From Pisaster brevispinus (lineage: Eukaryota; Echinodermata; Asteroidea; Forcipulatida; Asteriidae), in the NCBI GenBank assembly GCA_023634235.1, contig JAMKCF010000009.1:5518001-5582000 (forward strand): 64,000 nucleotides of DNA, read 5' to 3'. The translations under genes were made by a program, and so were the position numbers. The notes under the pieces are model-generated. The model made no database searches. It was not told the DNA's origin and was given only the letters and a program-made list of their open reading frames with translations. Numbering within the stretch: position 1 is the first letter of the stretch; each line of letters starts with the position of its first letter. This document shows positions 50,801 through 64,000 of the stretch, one piece after another.

Positions 50801-52930
50801 CTGTTTCATTCACTAGTTAATCACTTTTAAAACCCCCATTCCCACCACCATCTCTCTCTCAATTACATGTATTTCATTTCTTTCCACTTGACTACTTCTG
50901 TATAAATGCAAGTATACCTGTTTATGTATTATGTGTGTTGTGTTGTCGTTTAGCCGTGAGAAAAATTCTGCTAGGGTCGAAAAGTTAAGCCTGTTTTTTT
51001 TAAATTAACATTTACACCATAGGTCCTTTTGGTTGGTAAGCGGATTGCAAAGGCTAGTTATATTTTTAGATAAAAATTGCATGCCTGATAACAGCATTAA
51101 GGGCACAAACATCAACCATAATGACATACGAAACTGTTAAATTTAGCGAAAAATTTGACACAGTGATTTCAGAGCTCAGAGGGGGGCGTGGGCCACAAGT
51201 ACTACCCATCCTGTCAACCTTAAGTCTGGCTCTTACCTCGTTGTGATTTTAGCATTTAACCCACAATCCTTCTGATGGTTGAGGATACCGAGGGTTGCGA
51301 TGAACCATAGGTTAAAGTTTGGCAAATGTTTTGACCTTTCTTTTCTTCAACTTTAAACGTACCGAGCTTGGGTATGTTTTAATGTAAAAAAAACCTTAGA
51401 AGACACAAAACGCTGAAAAAAATAAATGGTTCATTTTATACTCCAACCACAGCATAGGCCTAACTGCTTAAAATGTCAATGAGTAACAATTGAGTAAGTC
51501 CATTAAACATGTTTTGTTTGTTTGTTTGTTTGTTGTTGTGGTTGTTTTGTTTTTGTTTGTTTTTTTTTGGGGGGAGAATTCCCAAAATGTTAACTGCATA
51601 ATTTTGAAAAAAACTGTTGCTGTAGGTTCATCACCGAGCTGCGATAATCGTAGCTCTTTTCTTAGGCTTGGTCACGCCCCTTGACTCGTCAGGACATTCA
51701 AGGGTTAACAATTTAGTACATGCAGGACACTTATTTCAAATGCACAGTGCACACCACCGCTTCTTTCACTCCATTCATTAACACTGTTTTTAAAGTGAAT
51801 AAGAACCCTTTCCAACGTGTCAATTTGTTTGTTTTGAAATTTGCTTGTCTTTGATTAATCAACCAGTCTCTTTAGTTGCAATAATCGCAACAATCTGTTT
51901 CCTGACGGGTTTGTGGGTTATCATCACCAAAAAAACCCAACCCCACCAGCTTCTCTGAGCCTTTCACTAACCTTTAACAGTTGCAATAATCGTAACCCTC
52001 CATCCTCCCTACAGTTGTAGACCAGAGGGTTACGAGACATCTCCAGTAAAAGATCGCAGTATGTGCAACTTCAACAAATTTTGTCAGACTAGTGAAAGTG
52101 GTAAAAATGGGCAAATCTAGTCACTAGATAGTCTGACAAAAATTGTTGAAATTGCACATTCGATGTTTTTTTTACTGGGGGTGTCTCATAACCCAGGATG
52201 GAGGGTTACGGTTATTGCAATGACTTTCAAGCTAATAAATAGCACATGATGTACTTTTAATGTTACTATGTTATGTAGGTCAGTAGTCATGGTAGTAGTA
52301 GTACTCCTAGAACTATTCGGTTCGTTCCGCTATCGTCTCCCCGTCGGGGAGACGATAGCGACGGGGAGACGATAGCGGAACGAACCGAATAGTTCTAAGA
52401 GTAGTAGTAGTAGTAGTAGTTGTATGTTTGTCTTTGGTGTTGTCTTCCTTTTACTTGAAGCAGACTCTGCTATGCTAGTGCTATATAATCCCTGTGCTAG
52501 GGTCCAAACATGAGGCCATTATTCATAAATTTAAAAAAAATGCCTTTATGGGTTTACATACCATCAGCGATCATAGGTTGTTTGGGTTGGCAAGCAGTTT
52601 TGAGTTTGCAACAGCTATTCCATTTCGTTCAGTAATTAATTGTATGTTATTTAAATAAAAAATAACAAACAGTTATAAAATTAAAGACATTTTCTGAGGA
52701 TAATCAAACCTGAACTGCAAGAAAACAGGGCTGATGTGTGCAACTGTAGGCATGTATGCGTAGTAGAAGCTTCCATACAGGAAAAGTGAAATCCACAGCT
52801 GTAGTGTGCCAAGAATGAAAATACCCATCACTTTTAATGTTGTGCCTTTCAGCCACGAAACCCAGCGGTCTGTTCTCGTCTGAACAGATTCCATCATCGC
52901 GTTTGCTTTCTTCCGGAAAATTCCCGACAT
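41844..52930 (-). CDS. BSCL2: Seipin (BSCL2): ER lipid-droplet assembly protein, 8 coding exons
   Basis: Seipin oligomerises in the ER membrane at lipid-droplet contact sites. Exons in order: 52930-52710, 48080-47993, 46713-46638, 46258-46191, 45156-45022, 44477-44380, 43987-43770, 42352-41844. All introns are GT/AG and phases close to 470 aa, against 398-462 in human. A first membrane helix lies at about residues 33-56, followed by the family signature [13 protein letters not shown] sequon NTT sits at residues 91-93, matching the position of the human luminal glycosylation site. The luminal domain includes [19 protein letters not shown], a hydrophobic helix at about 158-177 ([16 protein letters not shown]) and IQAYFSGLR. 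The second membrane helix is at about 236-258. The cytosolic tail, encoded mostly by the last exon, is very acidic and Val/Glu-rich, longer than in human, and shows no motif I can name. Intron 1 exceeds 4.6 kb and holds several palindromes. Confidence 0.95.
42673..42907. mobile_element. CAATAGACACAA fold-back element, well-preserved copy, in seipin intron 7
   Basis: The 235-bp element is almost entirely self-complementary. The left arm CAATAGACACAATCGGCGAC pairs with the right end GTCGCCGATTGTGTCTATTG. Inner arms (ATGTAAACAAACCAAGC with GCTTGGTTTGTTTACAT, and CATGGCTGCTTCC with GGAAGCAGCCATG) also pair. The unpaired centre is about 20 bp. It is the partner of the copy at 20094-20295. Confidence 0.85.
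44732..44860. repeat. Dispersed repeat, copy 2, in seipin intron 5
   Basis: It shares CCGCCATCTTAGAGGTAAA, GGGCCCAATGAGTAACC and CTTTTGACCT with 2902-3021, in the same order. The two copies differ by many substitutions and small gaps. Confidence 0.5.
48722..48837. repeat. Tandem array with nuclear-receptor-like palindromes, in seipin intron 1
   Basis: A degenerate unit of about 21 bp, TGACCTGCTTCTGGGTCAGGC, repeats five to six times. The arrangement creates GGTCAnnnTGACC at 48743-48755 and 48785-48797. It also places TGACCT and GGGTCA six bases apart in everted orientation. These match known response-element layouts, but the array may be only a minisatellite. Confidence 0.7.
51981..52220. 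mobile_element. Fold-back element with ATTATTGCAA-type ends, in seipin intron 1
   Basis: The left arm TTGCAATAATCGTAACCCTC pairs with the right arm GAGGGTTACGGTTATTGCAA. Pairing resumes further in with CCAGTAAAAGATCGCAGTAT against the inverse of the 52150-52180 stretch, and GTCAGACTA against TAGTCTGAC. The arms are about 90-100 bp each with mismatches and the centre is short. A short relative lies at 54822-54882. Confidence 0.75.
52302..52403. repeat. Large nested palindrome in seipin intron 1
   Basis: Arms 52308-52345 and 52360-52397 are perfectly complementary over 38 bp around a 14-base loop. They extend by five further pairs beyond one mismatch. The left arm's inner part also pairs with the loop: CGCTATCGTCTCCCC at 52328-52342 with GGGGAGACGATAGCG at 52346-52360. 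Two alternative hairpins are therefore possible. TAG/GTA trinucleotide runs flank both sides. It lies about 310 bp downstream of the exon 1 donor. Confidence 0.9.
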
Positions 52931-55853
<2,923 letters not shown>

Positions 55854-57589
55854 TCATTCAATCAATCAAGAAATAGATGGAAGGATCCTCTTGTAAATTT
55901 CAAGATTTCTAGTAACAAAGACAACAAAGTCCATAAAGATATAATAGTCTGTTTTACATGATTCTAAATGAGCTTGTTGCTCTATTGTGCAACATCGTTT
56001 CATCATTTCTGTGTGAAATTTGAACAGTCTAACAGAATATACCGACAGTTTGAATTCAGGTCTACAAAACCTTCACCACCTACTCCAGCTTGGTTAACTG
56101 CCCACAACTGTTTTTTCTCACCAGCCAGCTAAATCAGTAGGCCTATGTCTACAGAATTTGTCAATGTTTTCACTTCTCTCTCAGAATGTTAAAGCCATTT
56201 TCAGCAATATCTGGCATGTGGAAATGGAGGATCAGTCCACCCCTATTTGTGTTTGCAAGTTGAACCACTTGGAAGAAATTTTGACAGGTTTTCGGCCATT
56301 AAAATTCTTGGTATTAGTACTGGCACAGTATATGCATTCACAAAACCTCAATGCTGTCTGAAATAGTTATGCATACGGGTATTCATGTAAAAATGATTTA
56401 TGGTCAGGTTTATTTGTGTGTAGTAAAATAGGAACTACAAAACAACCTTGTTTTCAAAAGAATAATTTTATCAAACTCTATTTTTTCTATACATGCTTGT
56501 AATTTTGTCATCAGCAAATCAGTACAAGGTATTAAATTTCAATATTTTTGTATCATTTTAAAACAATAGTAAATTTAAAGAAGGAACAGAGTTTAATCTG
56601 AAGTTAATACTTCCTAGATAAGCCATAAAAGCAAATTATTTTTCTATCGAGATTAAAACAAGTTGAACTTGAAATTGCGACGTATTTGTGCCTTTATTGT
56701 GGTTGTATACAGTAATACTAAGAAATTTAGAAGATGATTTACTGTATTTTTCTGCTGGGGAGACATGCAACTATAACTGAATTTTCGCTGGATTCATCAT
56801 TTATTGGAAGTTGCCAAATTGTTCCATCTGTATAGATGACATCACATTACACTTTTTGTTTACAAATATTCTACTTGGACTGGTCAATTGGCAGGTTCCA
56901 AGTGTATAAAGTAGTCTGAGAAATTATAAAATATGTGTTTTGCAGAAAGATTTGTTACCAAGGAGGTGATTATATAAATGTAATTGAGCTGTTGATGCAC
57001 AGGTCTGGTATACGCCCTGTTAGGGTCATGTGTACCCGCTTTTTGGGGTCTGACCCCCAGGGTCTCTGGTGAACCCGCTTTTTGGGGTCTGGTGTACCTG
57101 CTCTTTTTGTGTTTAGTTACCCAAACATTTGATATTTGGCACAAAATAAAAACAGTTGTTTTCGACTGGGGGTATGGCAGTAGTTCACAGCATATGTGTA
57201 TTTGTTATAATTATTTGGTAAACAAATTACTCATAAGTCATGGATTTTAATGTTTGACTGAATATATTCTTGTGGTTGATTACTTCAATTTTTTAAATTG
57301 AAATCTCGACTGCCTTTGTAGGGTTGATGAAAGTCTTCATATTCAAAAATCGCTTTGAACAACAGGAACTTATCTAACCTAGTGGAAGACCATCTGACTT
57401 AATTCAGTATGCCGCCCTCAATAAGGTTACCGTGTCCATGTAGACAACTTGTAGTAGATTGTGCATAAAGGTATACATGATAGGTACACGTATACGGTGT
57501 ACACCCACACTATCCACATACACAGCGAGTAACGGACAGGACGGGATGGAATGTCACACACAATAACAAAGCTTTGGTCGATGTGTTCA
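55854..57589. other. 3' flank of the CENP-V-like gene; includes a short tandem repeat
   Basis: AATAAA near 57143 is a possible transcript end, with AT-rich sequence before it. A tandem repeat of about 35-40 bp, built on TGTACCCGCTTTTTGGGGTCT, occupies roughly 57002-57112. No exon is seen. Confidence 0.35.
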
Positions 57590-57761
57590 CACGGTAAAGC
57601 AGTACACATAAAGCCCGTGTGTGGCGCCAACGTGTGGATGGTAAATGTTTTCTCCCTGTGTTGTTGTGCGACCGAACACTCAGTCACGAACAGCATCCAA
57701 ATTTGGGGGAATTCCGAGATATGATGCGAAACGCCGCATCTTCACTGTTGAAATAATTAAG
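57590..57761 (+). other. Candidate 5' UTR exon of the next plus-strand gene
   Basis: A GC-richer stretch with several CG dinucleotides ends at AATTAAG followed by a strong donor GTAAGC at 57762. No long reading frame is present. It would suit a non-coding first exon for the ATG at 59354. The link is inferred from position and splice signal only. Confidence 0.25.
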
Positions 57762-59353
57762 GTAAGCTTTTTATTTTGGATCTAAATTGAAATTGCTCTT
57801 GTTGACATACGTGACCCTTATAAACACTGTTACCTGGACCCTGCGTCTGGCCATCTGCAAGCCAGGATTTGATGCAGTTGGTGAATTTTCTATTGTGACT
57901 GTAGTGTTGGCATTGATGAATGAATATACAATGCCAAGGTTAAGTCGTCGTGCTAACTCACAAAGGTTTCAATTTAGTCATAAATATGAACAGATGCTTC
58001 TGCCTGAAATTAGCATACAACATGGTTCATATTTCCCAAGGTTTGTTTTGGAAATACATTTCATTGATGAAGAAGCTGCGATTGGGATGATTGAGAGGGC
58101 GGAATTGGGGGTGGGGAGAGGGCGGAATTGGGAGTGGGGTGGGATGCTGATCTTGCTGATGGTGACTTGATAAACTTAAAAACCAAAACCATGGTTTAGG
58201 CTATTGCTCCATGTAAAAACCTACAGATCCATATGGTTAGTGATTGCAGCCTTTATTTTTTGTTTATCATGCTGCAGAGAAAAGAAGGAAAGGAAATAAA
58301 TATTTTGGGTATGAACAGATGCTTTTATTTTAACAACAGTGTTGATCAATTTAATTTTGTTATGATTTATGGGAAAGTTGTGTAAAAGAGAGAGTTGCCA
58401 TTATAGAGATAAAAACTCTTTCTTCTTGAATTTTCATTGAAACAGTAAAATAAAGAATTAGACAATAAGCACTCTGCACTAATGCTAAAAAAGAAGCCCA
58501 GATCTCAGACACTCGTGTCACATTTTACTATCAATAACATAGTGTCCAAGCTTTATGTTTACTCATGTGAACTGACTCGACTAGAGTACAACTGTCTGAT
58601 GCAGTGACTGCGTGAGTGGTGAAAAGGATGTGTGACATTCCGGAATTTTGAGCAAAAGTGACTTCATTAGTGCAGAGTGCTGTTGTAGAAATTTAAGTTA
58701 AAACAAATCATGTACTTTCTTTAGATTCAATGCAAACCCTTTTGTCATACAGTAAAATTCTGGAAAGTGTTTGTTTTGTAGTTTTTTGTGTTAAATTTTG
58801 TTCTCCTTTATTTTATTATTTTTTGGGGGGAATTTAAGTAATGTAAAAGCAGATTAGTTATTGTTAAGCTAAAAGTAAAAAAACAAAACAAAACACAATA
58901 ATTGTGAAAACATCTTTCAGATTTGACACTAGAGATAATCAGACTCCGTCACACTTTATTAAAGCAGGGTTTTTTTATCGTGAGGTCTGTTTCTTGTCAA
59001 AATTTTGACAGTCCACGAAACGCCCGGATTGCTTTAATATCAAGTCTCCCCCACAGGTTGGTGCATTCTTCACTTAAGTGGCCTCTCAGAAATTATGCAA
59101 AACTATAATAAACTGACTTTTGAACCCACAGGGATCATAGATGACCATCAAGTGTACAAACACTACATGTAGATCACGCTTCAGAAAAAAAACCCTCTCC
59201 ATTCACAAGTTTCCTGCTGGCGCTGAGGAACGTTAAGGGAACTGTGCTCGGTAACCATCAATTTGCTGGCGACCAGTCAGTGCCGCCAAGACCCCCATGG
59301 ATGTTATCAATCTGTCGCTGTCTGATGGATCAACGTTGGATTGATTAGAAGTC
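57762..59353. other. Probable intron or intergenic; nothing recognised
   Basis: A GA/GT-rich patch near 58090-58145 creates a spurious open frame. A possible acceptor (AACCCACAG) lies at 59133. No coding exon is supported. Confidence 0.3.
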
Positions 59354-60182
59354 ATGGCTACCCCACGGAGAGGTTTAACATTCACTGGACCACAACCTGA
59401 TCATGTTATACAGTCTCAAATCAAACAGCTTGCAGGTTTGTCCTTTTGTCTTCCAATCAAATAGTGCCCATTGTAAACCCATTGTCAACAAAAATATAGT
59501 CAGACTTTACATTAAAATTTTTTTTTTTTTTTTTATTTGGTCAAGGTGTGAAATGTACATTGTCCTTTTTCTTTCTTGCCTTCCCTCTTTTATGCCAATA
59601 AAACAGTTTAAAATCTTAGAAGCAAAAAGAGATAAATAAGTAGTTAAGACAAACAGAAGAAGAAATAATGCAAGATATTGTTGTAGCACTGTTAGAAACT
59701 TGACTCCTCTCTGACTTAAATTGTTAAATATAGACAACTTGTATTGTACTGCCTATAAGCAGAGCCTGCTGTTACATGTATTTAAATAATGTAAATTTAT
59801 CTGAGCATGTCATCTATTTGTGACCTACTTCAGTGGACTGATAAATGTTTGGCACACTAACATACAAAACAAACAAAATACCAGTTCAAATATGTGACAA
59901 GTTTTTTTTTCACGAACCAAGAAATGATTGACTGATGTTTGCTTTTGAACATTTCTGTATAGTATCAGTGAAACATATCTTTTGTGGGCTTATTTGTTTT
60001 GTTCAAGGAAAGAATCAAAAGTATAAATCCCTGCTGGCAAAAGGAGAAGCCAATCAAAAGTGTTTGTGTCTGTATTCAGCTTATTTTTGAATGATCGCTC
60101 AGTACCTGCTGCCTACAACAAAGAACTTCCCCCACCTCAAGTTAACCCCACCCCAGAACTTAGTTGTTGTCTATTTCCATAG
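59354..60182 (+). CDS. 5' coding exon(s) of an unidentified gene
   Basis: I do not recognise this gene. The ATG at 59354 follows an in-frame upstream TGA. It opens 27 codons beginning MATPRRGLTFTGPQP, then stops at a donor GCAG|GTTTGT at 59435 in phase 1. A possible next exon begins after an acceptor at 60102 and continues in phase as VPAAYNKELPPPQVNPTPE. It reaches a TAG at 60180-60182. If both are used, the product is a small protein of about 53 aa. Otherwise later exons lie outside the window or are unseen. Proline-rich composition and phase agreement are the only support for the second exon. Confidence 0.35.
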
Positions 60183-62186
60183 AATGAAAAAAGAAGAAAA
60201 AAAGGCAATAAAAGTCACAGACAACATTTCATCTGCAGATCTAGGCTTCCAGGATGTGCTCGAGCCCTCAAAGCAATATTGAACCGATGATGACCAGTTT
60301 TTTTTCTTCAGTATTTGGAGATTCCCGCTTTTACCCCAAGACACTGTGTAAACAACAGTCTATATTTGATCTGAGTTATGAGCGATAACTTTTTTCTGGC
60401 TTGGTGCCAAACCACGCACCCCTGGGTGCACAGATAAAGGTGTAAACTCTGCGGCATACCACAACACTACGATGAGAGGGTAAGGGCTGGGCTGTGACCA
60501 CAGTGTGGGACTGTGTAAATGAACCGTGAACAAACCTTTTGGAATATGAATGAAAAAAGCATGGGTCTAAAAGTTTCAAGGACTCATTTTTTTAAATATT
60601 TTTTTTATTTTTCACAAAAAACAAACAAATGAAAAATCAACTGAAAATTACAAGCCTCATTTTAGTCTGTACTTGCATAAAAATGAAAAATGTACAAGAT
60701 AATCTCACTAATCATTACAGCATAGTCTTATTTCTAAAACATGTCTTGTAATCTAAAACTTAATAATAAATAAACAAAACTACTAGACCATAGCTCGAGA
60801 TGTGTTGAGCCATAGAGAAAAAGTATCCTCACTTGGCTACAGCATGCATTTCCTCGTTCTAAATGGACCCTTCTGTCACCTTGAGTTCTTTACTGGGAAT
60901 CTTATCAAGTGCTCTTCTTAATCCGGACACAGTGATTAACTCAACATGCATCCGGGCTTACATTCATTACTCAATTTATTTCAATGGGATACAGAATGGC
61001 AATAGTTAATGATTAATGTTTTTGAAGGACATTAATGTGCTTAACATACATGGAACATGATATGAGGAAGCATGTTGAATAAAAAAAAACCCAACATATA
61101 AATACAAAAATAATACCAGGTGATGAAAAACAAAGAACTTTTTCATAATTACTTGGTATCCTGTTTTTGTCTTTATTTCCCTGAAGACTTCTAGAGCTAT
61201 TAGTATCCCTGTCCAAGTTATGGAGCATGTAGGACTTTGTAAAGCAAGGCTTTGCATTGTACACTGTGCACCTCAAAGTGGCCAAGTGTACTTTCTTGAA
61301 TTACACTTGTCTTCAGTTAGTGCAAACAGACAATTGATACCAGTTTATTTGTTATAACATTTCAACCATGATGATCACAGAAATTTGTAGAACCGTGGAT
61401 GGGAGGACTACTGAGAATGGCAGTCATTAGACAGCATGTAGTTAGATGGACTATTAAAGTGACAGTTAGGGCGCAGCCCAGCAACCATTGATATGACCCA
61501 GATAGAGATGTCAAAAAGTCACACGTCCCTGTTGTCAGTGTGTTTGTGTGATGCACAACAAAAGGTCATTAGCGTTATTTGCTCAGATTCTTAAATTACC
61601 GGTAAAAGAGGGCACAGTAAGCCAGGACTTTGCTCCTAAAATGCCTCCAAATGCCGCTTTGCAGAACTGGAATGCACTGAAACATCATGTGAACAGTTTC
61701 TCAGTTCATAGACCTTTTTTTCTTAACATAAAAAGGAAGAATTTGAGTAACCTTACATTGCATGTGCTGTATTAATATTTTTGGACACTGGTTATGATAA
61801 TACACGCTCTGTATTCAATTGTTAAATTCACCCCGGGAAAGAAGACAAAATCTATTGCAAGATTTTGAGAGAAATTACTAAATTATTCCATTTTGCAGTA
61901 CAGACAGATACAACAATACAACAACTGTACAGTCCCCACTGCTCTAAAACTCCCCAATGCCATTGTGGGACCTGGTAGTGGTTTGAAACTCACTTCTTGA
62001 TATATAATTTTAAAATTTGTTGTGTATTGCTTAGTGCCTCTCAGCTCTTGTCTTGTGTTTATTTGTAATTGGTAAAGTTGTTTGCCATTCTTATGCAGTT
62101 GTTTTAAAAACCTTTTGCACATTAAAGCGATTTGGGCCTTTGGGCCCCCTGTTTCAAGTTTGTTTTTGTAATAAACTTTAAATTGG
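60183..62186. other. No gene seen
   Basis: AT-rich sequence with A and T runs. Several short frames exist on both strands, but none has homology that I recognise or convincing splice signals. Confidence 0.35.
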
Positions 62187-62400
62187 GGTGTCGTGGCCAA
62201 ACAGTCTAGGGTGGTTGACTTTTATGTAGGTTTGAATCCTGGCCTGGTCAGTCGAGACACTTGTGTCCTTGAGCAAGGCACTTCATCATAGTTGCTTCTC
62301 TCCACCCATGGGTATCAGCGAGAGCTCGGGAGTAACCAACCTGTGATGGACTGGCATCCTGTCCAGGAGGAATAGAAATATTCTCAGTGGTTTAATGCCA
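62187..62400 (+). mobile_element. tRNA-derived SINE, third body variant
   Basis: The A-box-like TCGTGGCCAAACAGTC is followed by a B-box-like AGGTTTGAATCCTGG, and then the shared GTCCTTGAGCAAGGCACTTC. The body (CTCCACCCATGGGTATC, CTGGCATCCTGTCCAGG) differs from the other two subfamilies. Confidence 0.65.
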
Positions 62401-64000
62401 ATGAAACTAGATATAAACACCAGCCTGATGAGCCATATTGGTTCGGGATAGGATAGACTTTACTTTTAAAAAAACTTTTAATAAACCAGAAATCTAATAC
62501 CTGTGATTCACAACACAGTGCATGGGGAAAAGGTTGACAATTTTTGGGTTCCTTTGCTGCGGTGACAACTGAGTGACAACAAACAATCTGGCCGTTTATG
62601 TTTGTTCGCTTTTTAGAATTTTGTATGCAGATAAAGCACCCAGGTCATAATATCTCTGCTGTGCTTATGGCATTTTTTTGGTGAATTGCCAATTAATGTT
62701 TTTCACGTGCAAGTCAGCTATTTCAAGTTGCTAGAGTGCCTGTGTCTCGCTGAGTTAAAGAGTGTGATCTGTTGTTATCGATTGCTTTCAGGGAAAATGC
62801 TTTCTCCTGGAGTCCTGGGTGAACTGTGGAGGGCGCACTGTATTGTGATACGCCTGTATTGTGCCTTGTGCAGCTTTCGTTTTTTTAAATACAATTGTAC
62901 ACAAACCTTGTTCTCAGACAAATTAACGTCGAGCTGAAAATGGAGAATTTCACTTATTGCTGTCCCTACATCATCTGTAAAGGTCTTCCCATTTTGTAAT
63001 TATAAAAACTTGGAAGTAAAGCAGCTTTTGTACAAACTATGCACTTTCTCCATATGCACTGTAAGAAGTCAACTAGGGTTATAGGCAAAGCATTGAATAA
63101 AATTTAACCTCTAAAAGTTTGTTTGAAGTGTTGTAAGTTTAAGTTAAGTGACTACGAAGTGAATTTTAAGCCCTGCATGGTTACTTCACAGGGTGTTGTG
63201 AGTGTCTTACAAATTTAAGCACCAGCTATCTTGTGTCTGCTGTTTATTGATTGGATATAGTTCTGGATTTAAACGTGCCTGGGGTGGGGGGGGAGACTAA
63301 ACAGTAGCGGAGGGTATCATAAGTTGGATTGGATTTTGGGATAACTTTGTATGCACTGACCCTCGTAGGTCAATAACGATTTGTTAGAAAATCTTCTATC
63401 GATTTATTTCAGATACAAATGTATATGTAGGGTTTACATATAGAGCATCATAAGCTGATAACTTGTGCATGTAAGTTGTAAGTGTACATTGTACAATTTC
63501 TCCCAGTGAACACAGCTTATGTGGGCTTATTAACTTGTAAGCTGAAATGCACACAATTTAAGATAAAATACAGTACAAGTGTTGGTAAAGTAATGTGGGT
63601 GAAAATTGCACCCGTTAAATCCAGACTCCCCTTTTTCTTTAAAACAAAAACATTGAAAACATGTTGTTTTAAGGGGAAATTTTTTTTCTTCAAATTGTTT
63701 GTCTACATTTAATTTTATTTTAAAACCCCGTAAATCCGCCTAAATATAAATTGAAAAGTTATTTTGAAGGAAAAGAAACGTAATCTTTTTTTCTTCTGCA
63801 TTTTTGTATTACATAACTTTGCAGCCCTCTCTGAGGAAACACTCACAAATTGCAATTTGTCTTTTAAAAATAGCACTTTAAGATACTGGTATTAATAAAA
63901 TTTGTGTTATGTATGAGCTTTGTAAAGTGTACTGTCAATACATTGTACAATACATTACATTTATTTTGTATCAGGATGGTGCAAAGTAACACAAACAAAG
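62401..64000. other. No gene seen
   Basis: AT-rich sequence with a poly-G run near 63279-63290. No exon, tRNA or clear repeat is visible to the end of the window. Confidence 0.35.

Noticed and set aside
57787..58170. Plus-strand frame of 127 codons
   Set aside because: It starts at TTG rather than ATG, and part of it is a GA/GT-rich low-complexity patch. No homology is recognised.

Overview
This is a window of animal nuclear DNA: AT-rich, sparse in genes, with short exons bounded by GT/AG introns of a few hundred to a few thousand bases, and rich in short transposon-derived repeats. There is no operon structure, CRISPR array or intact rRNA or tRNA gene. The mix of vertebrate-like gene structures with tRNA-derived SINEs and hairpin MITEs suggests a marine deuterostome invertebrate, most likely an echinoderm such as a sea star. 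That assignment is inferred from style and is not proven.

Four protein-coding genes can be read exon by exon, with splice phases that close in frame. (1) SCFD1/Sly1, minus strand, 25099 to 9979, 20 coding exons, 637 aa: the SM protein of ER-Golgi SNARE assembly. (2) PIGF, plus strand, 31486 to 34971, 5 exons, 244 aa: an ER membrane subunit of GPI-anchor ethanolamine-phosphate transfer. (3) Seipin/BSCL2, minus strand, 52930 to 41844, 8 coding exons, 470 aa: the ER lipid-droplet assembly protein. (4) A CENP-V/GFA-family zinc protein, plus strand, 54374 to 55853, 4 exons, 139 aa. Two further genes are less certain. One is a Ser/Pro-rich, probably disordered protein on the minus strand (29773 to 29107, perhaps with a last exon at 28886-28852). 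The other is the 5' end of an unidentified plus-strand gene (possible 5' UTR exon ending 57761, ATG at 59354), which probably continues beyond the window.

Layout: 1-8400 is repeats without a supported gene; 8400-25100 is SCFD1 with its 3' UTR; 25100-28850 is intergenic; 28850-29870 is the unknown minus gene, divergent from PIGF (31486-35945); 36300-37220 holds a SINE and a dead non-LTR retrotransposon piece; 38110-52930 is seipin with a candidate long 3' UTR; 54374-57150 is the CENP-V-like gene, divergent from seipin; 57600-64000 is the unfinished gene and mostly non-coding sequence. SCFD1, PIGF and seipin all act at the ER, but there is no sequence evidence of co-regulation and the clustering may be chance.

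I did not find a convincing undescribed biological system. The items most worth a second look are non-coding. They are an array of nuclear-receptor-like palindromes in seipin intron 1, a nested palindrome near 52.3 kb, several families of fold-back elements, a tRNA-derived SINE with a perfect 13-bp target-site duplication, and a minisatellite open in both strands.
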